From Tenodera sinensis (Eukaryota; Arthropoda; Insecta; Mantodea; Mantidae): a stretch of 64,000 bases of DNA. Where the stretch lies: the NCBI GenBank assembly GCA_030765045.1, contig CM060972.1, positions 61,295,773-61,359,772 of the forward strand. The letters are read 5' to 3'. The notes under the pieces are model-generated. The model made no database searches. It had not been told where the DNA came from and saw only the letters and a program-made list of their open reading frames with translations. The translations under genes were made by a program, and so were the position numbers. Positions 12,263 to 24,200 of the stretch are shown here, in pieces. How positions within the stretch are numbered: position 1 is the stretch's first letter; each line of letters begins with the position of its first letter.

Positions 12263-15200
12263 TATTTGCTGTTACAAGAACTTCGCTGCGGTAAGTAAAT
12301 GTCTTTATATATACATTGTGTGTCATTAAGAGTTGCTCTGGAACATCCCCACTTCATTCCTGTTAGACGTTTTAACAGTGAAAGGTACCTTTCTGCTCTT
12401 TGTATTAGATTTTCTATTTAGTCCATGTAAATTTGGTATCAAGTATAACTTCCAAATATTTTGCTTCTGGTAAGTTAACCCTCAAAATTTAGTTTTACTT
12501 TTAATGGTTTTTTCCTTGGGGAAAAATTTGGTAGTTTGATTTTGTTGTATTAAGCCATTAAATTTTCTTTGGTCCACTATTGTAGGTTGGTTAAAGATTG
12601 TTGCATAATTTTTTTTTACTATTTCTGTACTTTTGTTTTTTGGTTTTGAAGTCCACATTACTAAGTCATCAGTAAATAGTGTAAATGTAAAATGATAAAC
12701 CAATGTGTTTATCAGTACTCTTCATTTAAAACAAAAATTGATTCAGAAACAGTGTTTACCAGCCCTATCTGTCCATTACAAGGTCTAACATAATCACCTG
12801 ATTCAATATTAACATTTCTTCTTGAGGTTACAAAACTGTATATGAGAACTGTGCTTTGTGTTGTATATTTTTCATATCTGGGGATTGGAAATCGAGGGAA
12901 GTCTACTGTGCTTCCCAGCAAGCTTGGCATGCTTTTGCATCAGTGTGGAACCCTTAAACATTATCCTTCTAAATCTGTTACTCACCTTCACCTTCTCCCT
13001 TGTCTTATGTGCATTACAAAGCATAGCCTTAACCACTTTACCTATTTACCCATATGCTTTTCTTTAGTTTTGAATTTATCCATGGTCCCAATAGCTGGCA
13101 GTGCCTTTGCTTTTGCATAATCTTCTGCCTCCTTTGGAGATCTTGACTGTAACACTTCCTGCCCACATTTATTGCTCATGCTCTCCTTTGCTAACACTGC
13201 CTGCTCTCTGGCACTCACTTCCCCATTCCTCCCCACTTTTTCCCATTACTCTTCTTTCCATCTAATCTTTCTGTCCCAATCCCCTGATGTTTTTGCATTA
13301 ATAGATAATTATTTGACTGGTCATTGTAACAAGCTCAAATTTATTTTTCCAGGAGAAATGGACCCATGATCCTTTTGGTGCTGATAAGGACAAGCATGGG
13401 AATATTTATGGCCGTGGTGCACAAGACATGAAATGTGTTGGAATACAGTATTTGGAGGCTGTGCGCAGATTGCGGACAAAAGGCGTGAAGTTGAGAAGAA
13501 CCATTCACATTTCATTTGTCCCAGGTGAATGTTAACAGCTGAATTATTAATGAAAAATGTTAGAAGTAATAATAGAACGTTAATCTTGTGAAGCTGTTTC
13601 TTTGAACTATAATACATGGTACAGTATTGGTCCTCAATTACGCTTTTTAAGGCACTGGGGAAGAGTGTAAATCATAGAAGGCCACTTGTATATGTAACAA
13701 TCCCGGAGAAAGAGCTTACCGCTTTCCAAATGCACATTGTTAATATTATTGATTTTGTTCTTATTCCTAATAAGGTGTGATCAAAAGGTTTTCAGAGTGA
13801 CTTCACAACAATTTTGCTATTGAGCTGTGCTTTATTGTTACCAGATTGTACATGCAGCAGGAGGTCACATGACTTTCTGCAGTGTTGCAGTACAGGAATG
13901 GAAACTCTGAAATGAATGCAGGTTTTGCACCTGGTGCAATTTTTCTATCCAGCAAAAATGTTAGATAACAAAGAACAAACATCAAATTTTGCTTCAAGCT
14001 CTGTAAAACTGAACAGAAGCCTGTGAAAAATTAAGAGTTTATGGGGAGGAAGTAATGGGCAAAACTCAAAACATTTCAGTGGTTTATGAAATTAAAAAGT
14101 GGTGTGACAATAGTTCAGGATGCAGATCATTTGGGGTTACCCTCTTACAGTGAAACTGGGAGAGGTGAGGGACATTATGTGAAATATACATATTACAGTA
14201 AGGGAAATTTTTAGTTCCTTAGGACTCAGCTTTGGAGTTGTTCAAAGCATTTTAAAATGTGATTTGGACATGAGAGGAATTGCCACAAAGTTTGTGACTA
14301 TAAGGAAAGCTGCGCAATTGCCTGCACAGACCTTATAGGGCAGTTGGAATATGAACCACTGTTTCTGGTAAAAATGATCACTAGGTATGACACATGAATT
14401 TATGGGTATGTTCCTGAAACAAAGCAACAATCTTTACAATGGAAGAGTAGCTCAGCTCCATGCCCCAAAAAGGCCAGATATGTTTGACCCAAGGTGAAGT
14501 CAACTATTTTTTTATGTACATAAGAAATTGTACCACAGGGTCAAACACTAAGTCAGGTTTAATTTAAAAGGTGAGTTAATTAATAACACTGAACAACACT
14601 TACAACATATTTTTCCAGGACGTGTTTCGAAGGTTAACTTTCCTCCATTATCAACCGGACAATAACTGGGTTTCCATGGTGTTTCACAGTGCAGATGGTG
14701 ATGCTTCTTCTGGTGTTTCTTCTGGTGGCGGTTCAATGAACTTACTGAAAATGTCTCTCTGAGGAATGTCGAAATTAAATACTCGGTTTCTATTTTTTAA
14801 AATAAAGATTTGTTCCCATGTGAACAGTTCTTGTTTTCCGGTTATGTGTTTGAGAAGTTTCGGTTCTAGCTTTATGTCATGATTTTTTATCCAAAAGTGA
14901 AATACAACTGCTGATTTTTCTAATTGTTTACTCTTAATGTTTCTAACGTGTTCCTTGGATCTGATTTCTAAATTTCTTTTGGTTTTTCCTATGTATATTT
15001 CATTACAATCACTGCATTCAATTTGGTATATGCCAGATTTTTTGTTAGGTGGAATAGCATCTTTGATGTTTGAAAGTAGTAGGTTTTATGGAGTAATGGT
15101 TTACTGCTGCTAGCTGAATGTTGTATTCCTTAAATACCTGACTGGACAGTGAAGAGTAGTGTTATCCTTTTTCTAGGTCTGTAATGTGAAATTTGATTCA

Positions 15201-18200
15201 CCAGTTGGAGTAGCTTTAATCATTAGTTTTGTTTACATACTAAAAATATGAATGCTGAGATAGCATATAAAGAACAACTAAGCTACATTCAAACTGGCTT
15301 GCTTGCAAATTTAAAGCACTTTTATCAGGTTCCAAGTGGCAGGTAAGTCAGCAACTCCCAGTTATAGTCTAAGGTTGATACTGAACTGTCAAGTCATACT
15401 TTTAAGGTATAATGGCCCTCTTTAGCCAAGGTCTCATCCAGATGTCTTTCTGTTTTCCCTTCTCTAGTAGCACATGTTTCTTATGTCTCCACAGTAAAAT
15501 ATTCTCCTTATGCACAGCAACATTGACATTTCATTTCACAAAAGAAAATTTCATTTGCAATGGCAAAAATTGGAAGCTTGTTAGGGTTAAAGTACAGTAA
15601 ATGAGGTCACTTAACAGCACTGTTGATAATTCATTGTCAAAAAGAGTAAGGCACTTCCTAGCAAATCACACATTTGACATAGTCCTCTACATTTTGTACA
15701 ACTGTTTTTGGGCTTTCTGCACTTCTGTGGTGCTTTGCATTTGCACAAGTGCTTTCGAATCCGTGCTTTTTTGTAAGAAAGGAGGAAAATAAATACCCTA
15801 AGCACTGCAGCCAGACTTGATCTATTGTGTCCCTTTATTTACTCTTACTGTTTTTTGTTTGTTTTTATTTATGTTAAGCTAATACATCTATAATGCACGT
15901 TCAGCCCAGATTTATAGCCCTTTATACCCACCCAACATAATTGCTGCACACACATTTTATAATCTACAGCCTTTTTACAGGTTATTGTAGCCATTTGTAC
16001 TGAATTTGAAAAGAAACCTATTGGTACTTATAGTTCAAGATAGTTCATTAAGTCTTAATTCAAGACTCATAATATTCTTGGTAGCATTTTGGTTGTCTGT
16101 AACCCTGATTCTGTTGAACATACCTATTCTCATTTGATACATTCCTGCAACTACATAATGATTTTCTCTCTTGGTTCGGTTGGTTCCAATGCCATGCAAT
16201 TATTGGTTTTTGTCATGCTGAAGCTTAGCTGATATATGGTCTTGGAATGTTTTAGATGAGGAGATTGGAGGTAAAGATGGCATGGCAAAGTTTGTGCAAA
16301 CATCAGACTTCCTAGCACTGAATGTTGGCTTTGCATTGGATGAAGGAATGGCAAGCCCCACTGAGCAGTATCCTCTTTTCTATGGAGAAAGAAGCATTTG
16401 GCGTAAGTAGTTTAGCCTTATTTAAAGTAGCATTATTGTTCTAAAGAAACTTAAAATTTGTACCCCATTAAATGAAGCATTTTACTCTGAAATAGATACA
16501 ATACATTCTTCTTCAGTTCAAATTGTTGAAAATACTGTAGCATTTTTGAGATCATTAGACATCCTCAGCCGTAGCCTGACTGAAGCTCTTGTTAATGTGA
16601 CAGTCCCTCTTGCCATCTGGTGTTAGGGGTGCAGAGTTTTAACACTTCACAAAATGCTAAGATTTTGAAATTCGTTAAAATATCACTATTTATATTTATT
16701 TATATTTTTTCCCTAAATGTTCAATCCTGTTGAAGTGATTTTAACAATTTTATATTTTGGCCAATGCTGTGGTTTTCTGTCAAAAAATAGTGACACAAGA
16801 CTTGTGTTTTTTTAGTTTTATGGTTCTCCGGTGTTCCTTCAGTCTGATTCTTTTTGAAAAAAGAATTTAGAGATCATTTTTGGATAGAAAACCACAACAT
16901 TAGCCAAAATATAAAATTGTTATAATCACTTACTTCATTAGTAGAATTGAACATCTGGAGAAAAAAAAATTATCAAAAATAGTAATGTAATACATTTTGA
17001 AATCCAAGCATTGAACGAAGTGTAATAACTACACACTTAACACCATATGGCAACAGGACCATCATAGAGAGGAGCAAGAGGGAGAGAGCTTTTGTCACCC
17101 AACAGCAAGAACGAGGTCAAATGCCTTGAAAATGTTACAGTATTTTCAACATTTGAAGTAAAAGTTAGTGTAAAAATGTGAGTAAAAAATGGACTCAAAC
17201 AGGAATACGTCATGTTATAGTAGGCACAGCTTATTGAGATACCCCAAAAAACAACTTTGATATTTTCCCCCCATTATGGTGTAGTGTGGTTATATTTGGT
17301 GATATTCCATCCACTAGGTTGCATTAGTGGGGCCAACATTTTGTAACATATAACCATGGTAAAGCTACGGCCAAAGCTGGCGTTATTGCGTCTGTTATGT
17401 TGCCACAAAAGCCCTTGTTTATGAACACGTTGCAGAAAGGCCAACTTCTAAATTTTAAAACAAGATTCTGTTTAGATGCTGTATTAATAAATTAATCTGT
17501 GGACATACTGCTCGTGTTTGCGCGCTTTTGTCTTGAATTCTTTTAGAGCAATATATGCTGTTATAGTGTTCTTATTTTTTGTTTGCTACACAGTAATGCA
17601 TTAAATATATATTACGATATTTAGCGCTCAAAAGTGATTTTATACAACAGTGTTATTGCAGAACAAGATTTGCCGAAGTTTAGTGTAATGTCGGCCATTT
17701 TGAACTCTTGGTGACTGCCTATAAACTGTGTCCACTATAATAGTGTTTCTGTTTTTAATATTTAATTAAAATCAAAATTTAAAATATGTATGGCCTACCT
17801 TAATACAAAGGAAAATACCTTACCTTTTGTTAATAGCCATAAAAACAGAAGTTCGTCAAGGAGAATTTTGTTGGCTAATGCTGGATTTTTGACAATGAAG
17901 TCATTAGTCCTCTTGCTCTCCAATATTTTTCACTGATGGATGGGGCACTAGAAGTGGCCGAGCATATTTGAAGGTGGTCTTGGTCCATTTCTTCTTGCAG
18001 ATCACATAGAGGACAGAGTGGTGAAGAATATATCCCAATTCTGTTCAAATTGTTTTGCCAGACAATCATGTCCTGTAATCAACCTGAAGGTTGCAACTGT
18101 CATTTATTGAGGATACTCAGGAATTGTTTGAATATTTGATAGTCCCATCTTTTATTTTTTGATCTTTCATAGTAATATTTTGCAATGATTTTTTTTAATT

Positions 18201-21200
18201 TAGAGGTGACTAATCTTTTAGTTGCATAAAATGCTGATACCCTTTTTTTGCAAGAAAATCAGCTTTGTCATTACCATCCAGTCCACAGTGAGCTGGTATC
18301 CATTGGAAGACTAGGTGTTTTTGAAGTGCTGTTAGATGGGTAAGGATTTTCCAACATTCTATAATAATTTGGTTTTTTTATGACAACTTGGAAGTAATTT
18401 CTATAATTGCTGCCTGGAATCTGAGAGAATAACTGTGTGATGAAAATGTGAGATTTTATACAAAGATTTTGTAGGGTAATTTAAATTGCTTCAATTTCTC
18501 CATCGAAGCTTGTAGTTCCACAACTTAAAGATTTGTAATAGAAAAAGAGGTGATACGTGACCCCAGTCCCTGCTCCATCTTGGCTTGATATCAGTGATCC
18601 TTCCATATAAATATGGAGCCATTCATGTTCAGAAATCTAGTATGGATTGTCTCTAATGCCAATAATTTTAGAACACTAGTTGGAGTATCGCTTTTCTTAA
18701 CTTCTTCCGTCATGTGTAAATAATATGCGATTTTTAATGTTTGTCGGATTGACTTTATATATGAAGTTTTCCTTTGAATTAGGAAGGTCTACATTCTTCT
18801 TGAGGTCTTGAATTTTGGAAAGAAAGCTCTCCTGAGTCTTTAGTGTACATGCTCTCTAAAAAGCGGTTACTTTTACTGTTAATTCTCTCCAATATAAATT
18901 ATGAAGTATGACTCAAGGGGTAAAATATTCTGGAGTTAAAATGGTCCCCCATTTGGATCTCTTGGTGGGGACTACTTCTCGAGAGCTCGAACAGTATATT
19001 AATAGAAGATCTAACATCAGAATTCAACAGAACGCAGGTAGTCTCAGGGAGATTGCATGTACATATAAATATATATATAAAGAAAATTTTCAGGAGAGAA
19101 TTCGCTCTCCCTAAGTATTTTGCACAGGCATAATCATTAGTAGACTTCAGCAGTAGTCTTTATGTTCAGAAAATGGATCATTGTTACTGTAATACATTAT
19201 ACAGCTAGTTGCCATGTTTGAAATTTACAAAAAAATAATTTCACTGCAATAGTTTCAAAATGAGAAACAATAACATTGAAAATGTTAAGTTATTCTGAAT
19301 CAATCTCCCTGTACCATACTCAAGAAAGAGTTAAGACAACTCGTCGTTCCAATAATTTTAAACCAAGTCTAACAATGATGCAGCACAAAAGAAACGATGT
19401 GACTGGAACTTGAAGCTGGAGCAGTAAGGACTAAATTAAAAACCACTGCAACTTGTAGCATATTAGAAAGAACAGAAAGTTGGCTAACCGGGATGGCTGA
19501 GCATGTTAAATTATGGACTTGTGAACAGGTGGTCTCCGTTTCAAATCCTGCCAGGACTAGGCTTCCTGAATTGAGTTTTTCTCCAGGTTTTCCTCAGTCC
19601 TCATAGCTGGAAATGCTTAGAAGGTATCCTAAACTGGCTGGAACTTCTGCTTCCATAATTTTGTTTGCCAATTATTTGAATTCATGTTATCACCAGTGTC
19701 CACAACCTATAGTGTCACGAGCTACAAGGCTCATTTTAGTAGCATGGCTGCCTCACGTCCAAGAGGTTGCGAGTTTGAATCTCGCTTAGGGTAAGTTATA
19801 GGGTTATTTTTTACCAAGGCTTTCTCTTATCCTGAGAAGACTAATGTTGGGTAACACAGCTCTATGGACCTTGGGCTCATTTGAGCATCATTTCACCCAT
19901 TTCATTCATTCACCGTCCGATATGACACTACTTTGGAGGACATTAATATAAAAAAAGTGCATTAAGATGATGCTTTGAAATGCTACTAAAGAAAAATAGG
20001 AAGTTTGAATGTAACTGAATTGTCTGCCAGAGAGATGTTTGGAATACTGTTTTCCTACAGTGGTCCATATTTTGCAGACATGTTCATACACTGTCCTGGT
20101 ACACCAGGGCATGGGTCACTACTACTGCCAGACACTGCTGGTGAGAAGGTGCGTGTCATTATTGATCGTTTTATGGACTTCCGTGAACAGGAGAAGAAGA
20201 AACTGGATTCTGACCCAAAGCTTACAGTTGGGGATGTGACTACGGTAAATCTAACTCAACTTAAGGTGAGTATTACCCCTATGGAGAAAATAGGAATGGG
20301 AGATATATGGAAACTTGAAGAAAGAAATGAAAGTAATGTAGATAAACTAGTAAAGTGTAGGGTAGAAGACATAGAAAGACAAGAGATATGGGGAAGTTTA
20401 GAAAACAAGAAATCATTACAATTCTACAAGCAAATAAAAAGAGGATGGGGGCGAGAACCATATGTGGATTATTGTAACAGACAGGAAAAAGGACTAGCGT
20501 GGATGAGAACAGGAGCAATATTTTTAAGAGGGACAAGAAGCGGTAAAATAGGAATATGTGAAATGTGCGGTGAGAAAGAAAGTATAGAACATTATTTGAC
20601 AGAATGTAAGGAATTAGCATTATGGAGGAAAAAGGTTTGGGAGGAAAAATGGGAAAAAATAGAGAGGAAAATGGTAGCCATAAAAATGTTAACAGTGAAA
20701 GAGGAAAGGAAGGTTAGAAGTATAGGTGAGTTTTTGAAGAAAGTAAGAGAAAAATGGGCAAGAAAAGTAAAGAGTGTAAATGAAGAAGGCAGAGTGGGGG
20801 AGAGGGACAATTAATTAATATAAGATGGAATAGACTGATCAGAGCTACCTGGGAGGCAAATGGCCTGGGTGCCATGCAAACCAAGGTAGCAATAAGGTTA
20901 TGTAAAATTTGTATGTAGTTTAGGTTAGAGTAGGATAATTGTAAAAGTTATGTAAAAGAATTGGTACAAATAAAATTCATTCATTCATCCTAAAATGCAA
21001 AAATTGGCAACATATAGCTTTGGATAGAGATAGTTGAGGTCTTGGATAAAGAAGGCCCAGGCTTGCTTTGGGCTGTAGTGCCATTGGAAGAAGTATTATT
21101 ACTATTATTAGTATTATTAACCTCTTCAGCGATATGGACGTGAAATCACATCCATTTAAAATGACGGATGGGCGATATGGGCGTGTATACACGTCCTGTG

Positions 21201-24200
21201 CATTTGTGCATTTAACCCTTATTTATTCCTTATCTAACTCATTTTTAATTTTCCCTTTATGAAACATTTAAGTTGTGGCATTAAGTTTTTAAGTTCCAGT
21301 TCTACCTCTCAAACTTTGCCCACACACGGCTTGTGTGTTTAAAAACACCAACAGTAAGTTTGTTGGCATAAATAAATAAAGTCTATATACTTTACTGGCT
21401 TACCTTTATATGTTCCTTGTGCAGTGATATGCCTCAAAACAGGGATAAACACGCAAGGGTATATTTCCACATTTGCGAATTCCCTTGTTGCGGCTCACGA
21501 AACACTTTCGAGATGGGCAGGTCTTCTTTGCTGTTGGTGGTATCCTTTTAGGATAATGTTTTCCTTGAAGTCTGAGGAATGCAGGGGTTCTGGATTTTCT
21601 ACCCCCAACGTGGTATTGTTCAATTAGGCTGTGAGCTATTGATAGTTGGAAGTGAAGGTAGGTCATCCTGTGTGGGTTTAGAGATCTCCAAATTACAAAC
21701 AATTATATATGGTTATATCCAGTTGGTGCAAAAATACCTTTTTATACCACTTCTCACTTCAGCTAGAAGCAGAATTGTTGTTGTTGTTAGCTAATGCTGG
21801 ATTTCTGACAATGAAGTCATTAATCCTCATGCTCTCCAATATTTTTCACTGATGGATGGGGCACTAGAAGTGGCCGGGCATATTTGAAGGTGGTCTCGAT
21901 CCATTTCCTCTTGCAGATCACATAGAGGACAGAGTGGTGAAGAATATATCCCAATTCTGTTTAAATGTTTTGCCAGACAATCATGGCCTGTAATCAACCT
22001 GAAGGTTGCAACTGCTGTTTTTCGAGGATACTCAGGAATCACTGTTTGAATGTTTGGTAGTTCCCATCTTTTATTCTTTGATTTTTCATAGTAATATTTT
22101 TCAATAAATTTGTTGAATTCAGAGTTGACTAATCTTTTAGCTGCATAAAATGGTAGATTAACTATAGATTTTTGTACACCGCCGGTACCCTTTTTTGCAA
22201 GAAAATCAGCTTTCTCATTACCACTCAGTCCACAGTGAGCTGGTATCCATTGGAAGACTAGGTGTTTTTGAAATGCTGTTAGATGGCTAAGCATCTTCCA
22301 ACATTCTATAATAGTTTGGTTTTTTGGTGACAACTTGGAAAGTATACGTATGTATTTCAACAAAGAAAGAAACAGTCTACTAAGTTACGAAACACGTGCA
22401 AGCAAAAGTTGCAATGTAGCTGTATTCTGATGACTCAAAAGACCACGCATACAGTAGTGCTCTATTTCACATTATGCTGTGATTTACTGACACATAGGTC
22501 ACACATACAATGGTTCGACTTCTCTTTCTTTCAGAGAACTTATATTAGATGTGTTCGACAGAGCAAAGTTAACTTTTCACCACAGTGAAACAAAATAGTG
22601 CCATTTCAACATTTTGTAAATGCAGCTCAACTTTGCTGATGACGTACATGTATACTGCATATAACGAGTTTTATACCAGTTTTTGTTTCATTAAAATAAC
22701 TTAATATTTACACAAAATACAGCTGTGTATATATGAAGCACTTTAAATGCCCTGCACTGGATATTGGGTGGCAGTCCTCGGCTCGCGGACGTTTTAAATG
22801 GCCATCGCTCAAGAGGTTAAGGAATACTCCACAATCGAATAGGTTTTGTTCATCCCAAAATAATAATTTCTGCCTCCATAAATACAATTTTAAGCTTAGC
22901 CAGAAGGACAAAATGAATGAATTCAAAAATGTACCATATCTGCCTTTCTCTTTGTTCCTTTTGCCTACAGGTGTTAATAAAGTTAATGCTGTAATTAAGA
23001 GCCTTAATTACAAAAAATCATATGCAGATCAGCTTTCTAGTTTTAAAATAAAAAAATGCAGTGTACATATAAGTGAGCCTTTAACACTTAATAAATCTTT
23101 TGTTCAGTACAGGTAGATTTCCCAACTGTCTGAAGATTACAAAAATAGACATTATTCAAAAAAGGGCCAAGAGAAGAGGTTGAAATTTACCGGCCAGTTC
23201 CTTGACTACCTACATTTTCTAAAATCTTGGAACAAATAATTTTTAGAAGATTAATGTTCTTTTTTGATACACAATATTTTGCTAGATCAGCAACATGGTT
23301 TTCGGAAAGGCAGATCAACAGATACAGCTCATATTCGGTTTCTTGAAGTAGTTCACTCCAGTATGGATAGTAAAAGCAAGTCAGGTCCCCTCTTATTCCT
23401 AGTATATATTGATAAAAGCCATAGTATAGGTAATGATAATGTTAAACTTACAATCTTTGCAGGTGATGCAAAAGTATATTCATTACTGATAATGACAAAG
23501 ATCATATACTTCAGAACCTGAATAAAATAAATGAAATAATTGTACCATGGTTTGCTCCAAGCAGACTATGTATAAATAAAGGAAAAAACAGCAGCAATAG
23601 GCTTTTGGCATAAAGCAAATAAAAGTATTACGTTTTTAGATTTTCATCTAAACGGTACTAAAATCACTTGCATAACAGATAGTAAATTTTTAGGTGTGTG
23701 GTTAAATCAAAACTTGGATTGTTTTCTTGGATGTTTTCTGCTTTTCAGTACTACCATTTTCTAAAAATTTGTATTTTCTTTTCTATATTTTGTTTTCTGC
23801 AATTACTATATTATTTCTTTTGTACATTTTGTATCTATTGCTATGTTAATGTGTGACATGTCCATTATCTTGTACAAGATACAAAGGATGAATAAACAAT
23901 ACAATTAATTATATATTTAATAAAAAGATACATCAGCTAAACAGCAAACAGCATCTTCATGTTTCCCAAAATATTGATATATGGCAATTCCATTTACTTT
24001 TTATATCACTACTTCTCTTCTCCAACTCAATCATAAAGGCTGTTCTGTTTTATCGTTAACCCAATTAACAGTTTGCTGCGACCTTACACCTCACAGCATT
24101 CTGTTCTATTGTAACCTTGTGATAAATGCTGCTCACTGTACACAACAAACATTCCAATGCTTAACTGTCTAAAAACTGTCTCGGACAATACACACACTGA

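Larger units (their letters stand above)
21121..22816 (-). mobile_element. piggyBac-like element flanked by TTAA
   Basis: TTAA at 21117-21120 is followed by CCTCTTCAGCGATATGGACG. At the other end the reverse complement of CATCGCTCAAGAGG precedes TTAA at 22817-22820. A TTAA target duplication with CC-starting inverted ends is the piggyBac signature. Inside, on the minus strand (21702-21406), is the C-terminal part of a piggyBac transposase. A LINE fragment (21783-22352) and a SINE tail (21285-21382) interrupt it. Confidence 0.8.

Noticed and set aside
14548..14736. Minus-strand frame with His/Lys repeats and Cys pairs
   Set aside because: Out of frame with the GIY-YIG coding sequence on the same strand; a byproduct of the GAAGAA-type repeat.
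20279..20810. Long minus-strand frames (Leu/Phe-rich)
   Set aside because: Antisense of the A-rich LINE coding region; composition effect.
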